6,009 bases of DNA from an uncultured Bacteroidales bacterium (GTDB taxonomy: Bacteria; Bacteroidota; Bacteroidia; Bacteroidales; UBA932). The stretch covers positions 1 to 6,009 of the forward strand of contig CALADR010000390.1 in NCBI GenBank assembly GCA_937890845.1, in the 5' to 3' direction. The number at the start of each line of letters is the position of its first letter. The first letter of the stretch is position 1. The position numbers and the translations under genes are program-made. Of this stretch, positions 1-6,009 are shown piece after piece. Under the pieces are notes generated by a model. That model was not told where the DNA came from and searched no databases. It saw only the letters and a program-made list of their open reading frames with translations.

Positions 1-357
1 TGCAAGCTTGACCCTTTCTGCCGATCCTGACACGGAATAGTTTCCGGAAGTATCAGCTTTGACTTCAGCGTGCTCTCCACTATCCAGTAGCAATGAGGCC
101 AGCTTCGTTCCATTATGGAACAGATAGACAAATTCAGGCTGCCCTTTCTCAACATCAAACTTATAAGAAAATTTACCAGCAGCATCGAGCGATAATGTAT
201 CCAATACTTTATATGTATTCATGTCCAGCAGTTTCACGACCACTTCCCCATCAGGAAGTCCGGAAACAGTTCCTGAAATTTCAGCATGTCTGCCACAGGA
301 CACAAGGGCGAGAGCCGAAACAACGGCCGCAGTCCAGTAATTTCTACAGTTTTTCAT
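1..357 (-). CDS. DUF4369-like lipoprotein, N-terminal part (gene runs off the left edge)
   Basis: The frame opens at an ATG at 357-355 and stays open for 119 codons to base 1, so only the N-terminus is present. It begins with a short lipoprotein signal peptide: Lys2 and Arg5, a hydrophobic stretch at about residues 8-19, then the lipobox LVSC with Cys21 as the predicted lipidated residue. The residues after the cysteine (GRHAE) lack an acidic surface-export patch, so I infer a periplasm-facing lipoprotein. Residues 26-119 start with ISGTVSG, continue as alternating beta-strands and end near YSVSGSAE. That pattern resembles DUF4369, which in Bacteroidota usually precedes a thioredoxin/TlpA-like domain. 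Such a domain would lie outside the window, so a disulfide-reductase role is only a guess. The start overlaps the HIT gene's end by 14 bases in another frame, suggesting translational coupling and cotranscription with greA. The gene call is firm; the family is moderately sure. Confidence 0.8.
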   Translation of the reverse strand, partial: MKNCRNYWTAAVVSALALVSCGRHAEISGTVSGLPDGEVVVKLLDMNTYKVLDTLSLDAAGKFSYKFDVEKGQPEFVYLFHNGTKLASLLLDSGEHAEVKADTSGNYSVSGSAERVKLA

Positions 358-748
358 ATTCCGTCAATATCGATGATGCTATTTCTGCAAATTCTTCCTT
401 AGTCAGTTCCAGCTTTTCCTTTCTGAAGTCCATGTCGGATTCAGAATTAAGCGGAACAAGATGAATATGAGTATGAGGCACTTCCATTCCCAATACCGCA
501 ACTCCTACCCTTTTGCATGGGACAGCACGGCCAAGAGCTTCCGCCACTTGCCTTGCAAAAGCACACAATCCCATATATGTACTGTCATCAAGATGAAATA
601 TATAATCATCTTCGACATTTTTCGGAATTACAAGGGTATGTCCTTTGGCAAGAGGATTTATATCAAGGAAAGCATAGAATTCATCATTTTCTGCAACCTT
701 GTACGATGGAATCTCCCCTTTTGCGATTTTTGTGAATATCGTAGGCAT
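344..748 (-). CDS. HIT family (histidine triad) nucleotide-binding hydrolase
   Basis: This is a complete 134-residue protein, the usual size for a bacterial Hint-type HIT protein. The signature H-x-H-x-H-x-x is present as HTHIHLV, with His92, His94 and His96; by analogy with Hint1 the middle histidine (His94) would be the nucleophile that takes up the nucleotide phosphate. The N-terminal part (IFTKIAKGEIPSYKV, then FLDINPLAKGHTLVIPK near 27-43) is the typical HIT nucleotide-binding core. Family members are cytosolic and hydrolyse purine nucleoside phosphoramidates, acyl-adenylates or related nucleotides; the exact substrate cannot be read from the sequence. The ATG lies 5 bases after the greA stop. 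An AAGGA stretch overlaps that stop codon but sits only 2 bases from the ATG, so it is poorly spaced as a Shine-Dalgarno site. Cotranscription with greA is very likely. The last 14 bases overlap the next gene. Confidence 0.95.
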   Translation of the reverse strand: MPTIFTKIAKGEIPSYKVAENDEFYAFLDINPLAKGHTLVIPKNVEDDYIFHLDDSTYMGLCAFARQVAEALGRAVPCKRVGVAVLGMEVPHTHIHLVPLNSESDMDFRKEKLELTKEEFAEIASSILTEYEKL

Positions 749-753
749 AATCC

Positions 754-1221
754 TTAGAGAGTTATATCCAGAATCTCGAATTTTATAATACCTGACGGCA
801 CCTTAGCCTCGACAGTCTCGCCTTTTGAATGTCCCATCAAGGCCTTTCCTATAGGAGTCGTAGCCGCAAGTTTGCCTGCAGCAAAGTCAGCCTCGCTTTC
901 TCCCACCAGGGTAAATTCAACTACCTGATTATTGCTCAGATTCTTGACTTTTACCTTGTTCAACATCTGTACCTTGTCTGTTCCAATCTGAGACTCGTCA
1001 ATCACTCTGGCATTGGCAACCAGATTCTGCAGCTTGGCAATCCTCAGTTCCAGTAAGCCCTGCGCTTCGCGTGCAGCTTCATACTCAGCATTTTCTGAAA
1101 GGTCACCTTTATCTCTTGCCTCTGCTATCTGGGCAGAAATAACAGGCCTTTGCGAAATTGCTTCAGAAAGTTCTTTTTTCAATTTGTCAAGCCCGTCCTG
1201 GGTCATGTAATGTAGTTCCAT
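754..1221 (-). CDS. greA: Transcription elongation factor GreA
   Basis: This complete 155-residue protein matches GreA in length (about 158 in E. coli) and layout. Residues 1-75 form the antiparallel coiled coil that enters the RNA polymerase secondary channel. Its tip reads ARDKGDLSENAEYEAAREAQ, in which Asp40 and Glu43 correspond to the acidic pair (Asp41/Glu44 in E. coli) that helps hold the catalytic magnesium. Residues 80-155 form the FKBP-like C-terminal domain, with LVGESEAD, then TPIGKALMGHSKGE and a final FEILDI strand. GreA makes backtracked RNA polymerase cleave the 3' end of its transcript and resume elongation. The ATG at 1221 follows an A-rich stretch with no Shine-Dalgarno site, which is normal in Bacteroidota. 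It is the first gene of a likely three-gene unit with the HIT and lipoprotein genes, behind the promoter and hairpin at 1258-1330. No key residue is missing. Confidence 0.98.
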   Translation of the reverse strand: MELHYMTQDGLDKLKKELSEAISQRPVISAQIAEARDKGDLSENAEYEAAREAQGLLELRIAKLQNLVANARVIDESQIGTDKVQMLNKVKVKNLSNNQVVEFTLVGESEADFAAGKLAATTPIGKALMGHSKGETVEAKVPSGIIKFEILDITL

Positions 1222-1257
1222 TATATTTTCTGTTTAATTGACATATAAAATTAACAA

Positions 1258-1284
1258 TCGACCAAAAAATCACTTTTTGGCCGA
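1258..1284 (-). promoter_or_regulatory. Hairpin in the greA leader (possible attenuator or terminator)
   Basis: Read on the minus strand, TCGGCCAAAAA (1284-1274) and TTTTTGGTCGA (1268-1258) pair over 11 positions around the loop GTGAT. Two further G-U pairs could extend the base. The only non-Watson-Crick position in the stem is a G-U wobble in minus-strand RNA but would be an A-C mismatch in plus-strand RNA, so the structure fits a transcript going towards greA. It is followed by a broken U-rich tract (TTGTTAATTTT) and ends 36 bases before the greA ATG. It could be an attenuator in the greA leader, a leaky terminator for the upstream membrane-protein gene, or a transcript-stabilising stem. 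The pairing is seen; the role is inferred. Confidence 0.6.
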
Positions 1285-1298
1285 CCTGTCTGTTTTTG

Positions 1299-1330
1299 CA
1301 AATATAGTAATATTTATCTTCTAAAACAAA
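1299..1330 (-). promoter_or_regulatory. Bacteroidota-type promoter for greA
   Basis: On the minus strand TATATTTG (1306-1299) matches the Bacteroidota -7 consensus TAnnTTTG perfectly. A TTTG at 1330-1327 lies 20 bases upstream, matching the -33 element and its usual spacing. Transcription would start near 1290-1295, giving a greA leader of about 70 bases that contains the hairpin at 1258-1284. The promoter begins only 6 bases after the stop of the membrane-protein gene. A 6-bp A/T-only inverted repeat (1300-1315) overlaps the -7 box. The match to the consensus is direct; the start site is inferred. Confidence 0.65.
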
Positions 1331-1336
1331 AGGACA

Positions 1337-1801
1337 TCAAAACTTGGTCTTCATGATTTCTGAATACAAGACCAGTTTTTTCGGATCGATTTTCCTGACT
1401 TTTTCCTGCTCTGCCACTACTGCCTTTTGCATATTTCCAGCTGCGCTGCGTTTCTCTACTATATCACGTACAGACATATAACCTCCTTCCAGGAGTTCCT
1501 GAGGAATGGATGTCGCTTCAGTGACCGTCCAGGCTTTCTCTCCTACTTCCGCTTCAGTGCTGATATATTCAGGTACAGGAAACATTTCCCCTTCATACTG
1601 CGGGGAAACCGGCGGGCATGATTCATTGTCCGGGGCATAATCCTTATCCTCTTTTTCTTCATCAAAGAGAACTTCCCTCATTCTTTTTATCTGGCGCGCC
1701 CTACTGTCCTGACCTGCATTTGAAAGAGACTTCTCTATTGCCTTGAAGACAGGAGGAAGCACAATCAGCAGCAGCATAAATATTACATAAACTGTAGACA
1801 T
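1337..1801 (-). CDS. Uncharacterised small single-pass membrane protein
   Basis: This is a 154-residue protein whose function I do not recognise. Residues 3-19 (VYVIFMLLLIVLPPVF) form one hydrophobic segment with a Pro-Pro near its end. It is followed by a basic stretch (K20, K24, R34, R36, K39, R40, R42), so by the positive-inside rule the remainder should face the cytosol with the N-terminus outside. Residues 45-60 are strongly acidic (FDEEKEDKDYAPDNE), 61-100 look disordered and proline-rich, and 100-135 are probably helical. The last 17 residues (KIDPKKLVLYSEIMKTKF region) resemble a C-terminal motif I recall, without being able to search, from Bacteroidales hypothetical proteins: a D-P/L-R/K-K core followed by YSEI. 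There is no lipobox or cleavage site. Base use resembles the neighbours, arguing against recent transfer. The gene lies 70 bases after ribF and 115 before greA. The ATG at 1801 is the only reasonable start. Confidence 0.8.
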   Translation of the reverse strand: MSTVYVIFMLLLIVLPPVFKAIEKSLSNAGQDSRARQIKRMREVLFDEEKEDKDYAPDNESCPPVSPQYEGEMFPVPEYISTEAEVGEKAWTVTEATSIPQELLEGGYMSVRDIVEKRSAAGNMQKAVVAEQEKVRKIDPKKLVLYSEIMKTKF

Positions 1802-1871
1802 AGCAGATTCATTTTGTTCAAAGTTCAGAATAATTTTTCAAACATCACAGAGTTTCGTAAAAATATTGCAA

Positions 1872-2750
1872 TCACTTTGACATACATAAAGACCTGTCTT
1901 TACATAACTGATCCCTTAGTCCGTCTATAGAATCAAACTTAATCTCATCCCTTATTTTTTCTAAGAAGGAAACTTTCAGATCAAGTCCGTAAATATCCTC
2001 TTCAAAATCGAAAATATTTGTCTCTATTGTAAGAGAATTTCCGGCAGAAACTGTAGGACGTCTTCCTATATTGCACATTCCTCTCCATTTACGGCCAAGA
2101 GCTTCAACATCAACAAGATATACCCCATTGCCAGGCACAAGCTTCAAAGGCTCATAGAGCTGCATGTTGGCAGTAGGAAAGCCCATAGTCCTTCCAATTC
2201 TGTTGCCGGCAACAACCACCCCGTAAAGTGAATAATTGTATCCAAGCATTTCTACAGCTTCTGTCACACGCCCTTCGGAAATGAAATTCCTTATTTTAGT
2301 CGAACTCATTGCAATGCCAGACTGCGACTCCACCTTGCCTGACATAATTACGTCTAGTCCAAGTTTTTCGGCCGTCTTCCTCACATCGTCTGCTGAAAGG
2401 GAATCGGAACCCATTCTGTTGTCATATCCCAGTACGATAGCTGTTCCGCCAAACTTGTCCATGATATATCCGCGAAGATATTCCTCTGTAGTCATGGCTC
2501 CGAAATCTCTGGTAAACGGGATTATCTCAACCCTGTCAACTCCAAGTTCCAATAACATCTCCTGCTTTTCCTTAAGTGAAGAAAGCAGTCTGAATGTCCT
2601 TGCACCAAGCTGCAGCACATTACGGGGATGAGGCCAGAATGTTACAATCAGGCTCTCCTCCCCGCGTGCTTCTGCTGCATTTACCAACTGCGATATTACA
2701 AGACGGTGCCCTATATGGACACCGTCGAAAAATCCGGTTGCTATAACCAT
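1872..2750 (-). CDS. ribF: Bifunctional riboflavin kinase / FAD synthetase RibF
   Basis: RibF phosphorylates riboflavin to FMN and then adenylates FMN to FAD in the cytosol. The 292-residue protein has both domains in the standard order. The N-terminal adenylyltransferase domain (about 1-160) has GFFDGVHIGH (residues 6-15), here a literal HIGH nucleotidyltransferase motif, then TFWPHPR, LGYDNRMG and the ATP-loop MSSTKIRN (148-155). The C-terminal riboflavin kinase domain (about 170-290) has GRTMGFPTAN (186-195), NGVYLVDV, CNIGRRPTV (226-234) and IETNIFDFEEDIYG, in which Glu243 is the expected catalytic base. The protein is slightly shorter than the usual 305-315 residues because it starts almost at the first beta-strand, lacking the roughly 15 residues found ahead of it in many homologues. 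The frame upstream of the ATG meets an in-frame TGA within 12 bases, so no longer start is possible. Its first 10 bases overlap the end of the glycogen fusion gene, implying coupled translation. Confidence 0.96.
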   Translation of the reverse strand: MVIATGFFDGVHIGHRLVISQLVNAAEARGEESLIVTFWPHPRNVLQLGARTFRLLSSLKEKQEMLLELGVDRVEIIPFTRDFGAMTTEEYLRGYIMDKFGGTAIVLGYDNRMGSDSLSADDVRKTAEKLGLDVIMSGKVESQSGIAMSSTKIRNFISEGRVTEAVEMLGYNYSLYGVVVAGNRIGRTMGFPTANMQLYEPLKLVPGNGVYLVDVEALGRKWRGMCNIGRRPTVSAGNSLTIETNIFDFEEDIYGLDLKVSFLEKIRDEIKFDSIDGLRDQLCKDRSLCMSK

Positions 2751-5700
2751 CTTACAAGTTCAAAATCCTGTCTGTGAGGCATAAGAGGATTCTTTGCATA
2801 AATCCTTACAGCCACCTGATAAAGGCCAGCTCTTTCAGGCAATACAGTCGCCTGATACTTTGCTATATCATCATGACAGTCAACAGGAGTAAATTCATAA
2901 CGCTCCTGAATGTGATATTTGCCTTTACTGTCTGTTGTAGCATAAAGAAGTTCCACACCTATATCTTCAGGCTTGAGATCAGCAATACTCAGAACGACTT
3001 CTGCCTTATATTCTTTACCTAGAGATACCGAGTCATATGCACCTCCAGTCTTCACAACAGATATGACTCCTACATTCTGCCATTCCCTTCTAAGATGCTT
3101 TTTCCAAGATGCTATCTCACGGGCAATCTTGAAGTCATTTTCAGCCAGACTTACATATCTTGCAGACTGAGGAACATAGTACTGCCTTATATAGTCTGAA
3201 AGCATCCTGTTGGTAGTAAAGTTACAAGCTACCTGTGCAACTGTATTTTTGATATAATCAATCCATCCTGCAGACAGGCCTGTTTCCTTATTTACATCAT
3301 AGAACAGCGGCGCAATTTCATTCTCGATGATTGTATAAATCGTAGCTGCATCAAGTTCATCCTGATAATTCTGGTCGTCGTATGTCCTTTCCTGAGGAAG
3401 AGCCCAGCCGGCACCCGGCTTATAGCCTTCCACCCACCATCCGTCAAGAACAGAAAAGTGCATTACGCCGTTCATGGCAGCCTTCTCTCCGGAAGTTCCG
3501 GATGCCTCAAGCGGACGTGTCGGATTGTTCATCCAGACATCAACACCCTGTACTAGAAGTTTTGCCAAAGATATGTCATAGTTAGGAACAAAAACAATCT
3601 TTCCTATAAACTGCGGCATCTTCGAGATATCGACTATCATCTTGATAAGATCCTGACCTGCCTTATCAGCCGGATGAGCCTTTCCTGCAAACAGGAACTG
3701 AACTGGTCTCTTAGGGTTATTTACAATTTCCGCCAGTCTGTTAAGGTCACGGAAAAGAAGGTGGGCTCTCTTGTATGTAGCAAAACGCCTTGCAAATCCG
3801 ATAGTCAGGACATCGTCACGAAGTGTTTCCTTGATAGTCACTATCTGGCCCGGAGAATAATGGTTTGCTGCTGCAGGATCAGAAAGGCGCTCCTTTACTG
3901 CCGATATAAGTTTTGCACGGAGTGATGTCCTTACATTCCAGACAGTCTTGTCATCAACCTTGTAAATCCCTTCAAAGCATGATTTGTCATAATGATGGGT
4001 CTTGAATTCCTCGCCGAACACTTTAGAATGGACTTCTTTCCACTCAGAAGCTGTCCATGTAGGATAATGCACACCGTTTGTCACATAACTTACATGAAGT
4101 TCTTCAGGCAGATAACCAGGATACATACTTGCAAAAATATCTTTGCTGACTTCACCATGCAGCCATGACACACCATTTACCTCCTGCGATATATTGGCAG
4201 CCAGATTACTCATTGAGAACTTCTCGTTCACATCAGATCCGTTCAGTTTACCCAACGACATCATTGTCTCCCAGTCTATTTTCAGCCTTTGAGGATAATG
4301 CCCTATATATTTTCTGAGAAGACCTTCGTCAAACGCATCGTGTCCGGCAGGAACAGGTGTATGTGTAGTAAACAATGACGATGAGCGCACCACCTCAAGA
4401 GCCTCACTGAATTCCAGATTGTCATTCTGTATATACTCATTGAGCCTTTCCAGTCCAATAAATGCAGCATGTCCTTCATTACAATGATAAACCTCAGGTT
4501 TCAGTCCCAGCTTTCTCAGTGCCCTGATACCGCCGACTCCGAGAAGGAGCTCCTGCTTAAGTCTGTTTTCCCAATCTCCTCCGTAAAGATGATGGGTCAC
4601 AGACCTGTCCTCAGGAAGGTTGTCCTCATAATCTGTATCCATCAGATACAGTTCGGTACGACCGACATCCACTCTCCAGAGTCTTGCATTCAGATTTCTT
4701 CCGGGGAATGCTATGCTTATAGTCATCCAGTTGCCGTCAGCATCCCTTACAGGTACTGCAGGAATTTTCATAAAATCCTGAGCATCATATTTTGATACCT
4801 GATTTCCCTGAGCTGAAAGCATCTGGGTAAAGTATCCGTATCTGTAAAGCAGACCTATCGCAACTAGATTCGTGTTCATATCACTGGTCTCTTTCAGATA
4901 GTCTCCTGCCAGAATTCCAAGTCCTCCGGAATAAATCTTCAAAGATGTATCCAGACCGTATTCCATACAGAAATACGCAACTGACGGGCTTTTTCTTTCT
5001 TCCTTCAAAGCCATATAGGCATTGAACTCACTCATTACCGCCTTGAGACTACCAATAAAACTGCTGTCATTTTCAAGTTCATGATAACGTTTGAGACTTA
5101 CTTTATCCAGCATTGCGATAGGATTCTCGCCTGAATTCTTCCAAGCGTCCTCATCTATTAAACGGAAAAGTTCTTTAGCCGAATCATTCCAGCACCACCA
5201 GAGGTTTCTCGAAAGTACCTCAAGGTCCTTCAGTCCGTCCGGAAGGTGGCGGATAATGAAAACGCTGTTCCAAGACGGCTGGTTAACGTCTATTCTATTA
5301 TACTGCATAGGCTTGTCACTTTTTGTCTGAGGGTAATTACCTCTTTCTGATATAACTTTATTTATAGCAGCCGAGTAGGCCTGCTTGTAATACATGATGT
5401 TGTTTTCCCAAAGAGCTATTTCAGATACAGACTTGGCATTCTCCATATATCTGCTTCTACTTGCTTTATCAAGGCTTGCTATTTCTTTGAAACGGGCGAT
5501 TACGCCATCCACTACATCCATATAATTTGCATCAGTTCTCTTCACTACTGCAATACCAGGATGGTCTCCCATATAATGCTCGTTTACCCAAAGTCCGAAA
5601 CCGGCCAATGTAGTGGTAAGGGTCGGCACCCTAAAGGCAAGACTCTCAAGAGGCGTATAACCCCAAGGTTCATAATATGAAGGAAATACTGTAAGGTCCA

Positions 5701-6009
5701 GACCTGCCAGAAGGTCATAATACTTCATATTGAAAATTCCGTCATCTCCATTAAGGTAAGACGGTATAAAATATACTTTTACCTTTCCGCCTCTGGCATT
5801 GTCAAGTCCCAACTCCCTGAAACGTCCTGTAATCCTGTCATACTCAGGATCCATAAGATAGTGTGAAACTTGTGTCGAATATTCGATATCAGCTCCGGAA
5901 AGTTTTGCAAGCAGATCCTTGTCCGGTCCCTTGTGTCCGGAAGGTATCATTATGAATGCCTGCACACTCTTGCCCTCTAAGTTCTTTTCATTCAGTTTTG
6001 CCAGAGCAT
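2741..6009 (-). CDS. Glycogen synthase (GT3) / alpha-glucan phosphorylase (GT35) fusion, N-terminus missing
   Basis: The frame is open from 6009 to the TAG at 2741, giving 1088 complete codons. The true start lies outside the window, and the GTG at 5965 is internal. Residues here count from 6007. Residues 1-210 are the C-lobe of a eukaryote-type glycogen synthase: VFPSYYEPWGYTPLE holds the E-x7-E pair (Glu113, Glu121), followed by TLTTTLAGFG. Residues 214-249 look like a linker. Residues 250-340 resemble DUF3417 (LSRNLWWCWN). The phosphorylase core spans about 342-970, with IYSGGLGILAGDYLK (358-372), CNEGHAAF (509-516), THTPVPAGHDAF (548-559), GFARRFATYKR (737-747) and EASGTSGEKAAMNG (834-847), where Lys842 should carry pyridoxal phosphate. 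About 974-1088 is a beta-rich tail. The synthase half would add glucose from UDP-glucose to glycogen; the phosphorylase half releases glucose 1-phosphate. Bacteroidota homologues are, from memory, near 1400 residues, so about 300 are missing. Short-type (TIGR02094) rather than classical GlgP fits best. Confidence 0.93.
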   Translation of the reverse strand, partial: ALAKLNEKNLEGKSVQAFIMIPSGHKGPDKDLLAKLSGADIEYSTQVSHYLMDPEYDRITGRFRELGLDNARGGKVKVYFIPSYLNGDDGIFNMKYYDLLAGLDLTVFPSYYEPWGYTPLESLAFRVPTLTTTLAGFGLWVNEHYMGDHPGIAVVKRTDANYMDVVDGVIARFKEIASLDKASRSRYMENAKSVSEIALWENNIMYYKQAYSAAINKVISERGNYPQTKSDKPMQYNRIDVNQPSWNSVFIIRHLPDGLKDLEVLSRNLWWCWNDSAKELFRLIDEDAWKNSGENPIAMLDKVSLKRYHELENDSSFIGSLKAVMSEFNAYMALKEERKSPSVAYFCMEYGLDTSLKIYSGGLGILAGDYLKETSDMNTNLVAIGLLYRYGYFTQMLSAQGNQVSKYDAQDFMKIPAVPVRDADGNWMTISIAFPGRNLNARLWRVDVGRTELYLMDTDYEDNLPEDRSVTHHLYGGDWENRLKQELLLGVGGIRALRKLGLKPEVYHCNEGHAAFIGLERLNEYIQNDNLEFSEALEVVRSSSLFTTHTPVPAGHDAFDEGLLRKYIGHYPQRLKIDWETMMSLGKLNGSDVNEKFSMSNLAANISQEVNGVSWLHGEVSKDIFASMYPGYLPEELHVSYVTNGVHYPTWTASEWKEVHSKVFGEEFKTHHYDKSCFEGIYKVDDKTVWNVRTSLRAKLISAVKERLSDPAAANHYSPGQIVTIKETLRDDVLTIGFARRFATYKRAHLLFRDLNRLAEIVNNPKRPVQFLFAGKAHPADKAGQDLIKMIVDISKMPQFIGKIVFVPNYDISLAKLLVQGVDVWMNNPTRPLEASGTSGEKAAMNGVMHFSVLDGWWVEGYKPGAGWALPQERTYDDQNYQDELDAATIYTIIENEIAPLFYDVNKETGLSAGWIDYIKNTVAQVACNFTTNRMLSDYIRQYYVPQSARYVSLAENDFKIAREIASWKKHLRREWQNVGVISVVKTGGAYDSVSLGKEYKAEVVLSIADLKPEDIGVELLYATTDSKGKYHIQERYEFTPVDCHDDIAKYQATVLPERAGLYQVAVRIYAKNPLMPHRQDFELVRWL

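Noticed and set aside
93..464. Plus-strand open frame of 123 codons, and other plus-strand frames of 64-131 codons across the window
   Set aside because: Nearly all lie antisense to well-supported minus-strand genes and show no recognisable family motif or protein-like composition; they look like shadows of the real genes.
1222..1257. Second promoter between the hairpin and greA (TAATTTTA)
   Set aside because: The last base of the -7 box fails and no TTTG lies 19-21 bases upstream; the sequence is better explained as an A/T-rich leader.
1802..1871. Promoter for the small membrane-protein gene in the gap after ribF
   Set aside because: GAACTTTG and GATGTTTG each match the -7 consensus at all but one fixed position, but neither has a TTTG at the right distance upstream. 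The gene may be read through from ribF instead.
5963..5965. GTG as the start codon of the synthase/phosphorylase gene
   Set aside because: The reading frame stays open and protein-like upstream to 6009 (ALAKLNEKNLEGKS), and the glycogen synthase C-lobe cannot begin there, so the gene is simply cut by the window edge.
834..5965. Glu in the phosphorylase PLP motif (GTSGEK in place of GTSNMK or GTSGMK) as a sign of inactivation
   Set aside because: The lysine itself is kept, and variation at the preceding position is tolerated in short-type phosphorylases, so activity is still expected.
1..6009. Mobile elements, CRISPR arrays, tRNA or rRNA genes, toxin-antitoxin or defence modules
   Set aside because: I saw no terminal inverted repeats, transposase or integrase motifs, spaced direct repeats or RNA gene signatures; the window is almost fully occupied by core-type genes.

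Overview
The window most likely comes from a member of the phylum Bacteroidota, probably order Bacteroidales, in a conserved housekeeping region of the chromosome. Four observations support this. First, a eukaryote-type (GT3) glycogen synthase C-lobe is fused to an alpha-glucan phosphorylase, an arrangement I know from Bacteroidota. Second, there is a DUF4369-like lipoprotein. Third, a sequence ahead of greA matches the Bacteroidota sigma-factor consensus (TTTG, about 20 bases, TAnnTTTG). Fourth, the start codons are preceded by A-rich sequence, without strong Shine-Dalgarno sites. The genus cannot be fixed from the sequence alone.

All six genes lie on the minus strand, so they read from right to left. 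From the right edge they are: a glycogen synthase/phosphorylase fusion (2741-6009, N-terminus outside the window); ribF, the FMN/FAD-forming enzyme (1872-2750), whose start overlaps the fusion gene's stop by 10 bases; a 70-base gap; and a small single-pass membrane protein of unknown function (1337-1801). A 115-base gap follows, holding a good promoter candidate and a strong hairpin. Beyond it lie greA (754-1221), a HIT-family hydrolase (344-748, 5 bases after greA) and the start of a lipoprotein gene (1-357, overlapping the HIT gene by 14 bases and running off the left edge).

The spacing suggests two transcription units. The first is glycogen fusion-ribF, possibly continuing into the membrane-protein gene. 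The second is greA-HIT-lipoprotein, driven by its own promoter. The first unit couples storage-polysaccharide turnover to flavin cofactor synthesis. The second couples transcript-cleavage rescue of RNA polymerase to a nucleotide hydrolase and an envelope lipoprotein. Neither pairing has an obvious functional logic, so these are probably convenience operons.

No mobile element, CRISPR array, tRNA, rRNA or phage gene is visible, and no non-coding stretch exceeds about 115 bases. I do not see a novel multi-gene system. The items most worth following up are the hairpin leader of greA, the uncharacterised small membrane protein with its distinctive C-terminal motif, and the fusion of a polymer-building and a polymer-degrading enzyme in one chain.
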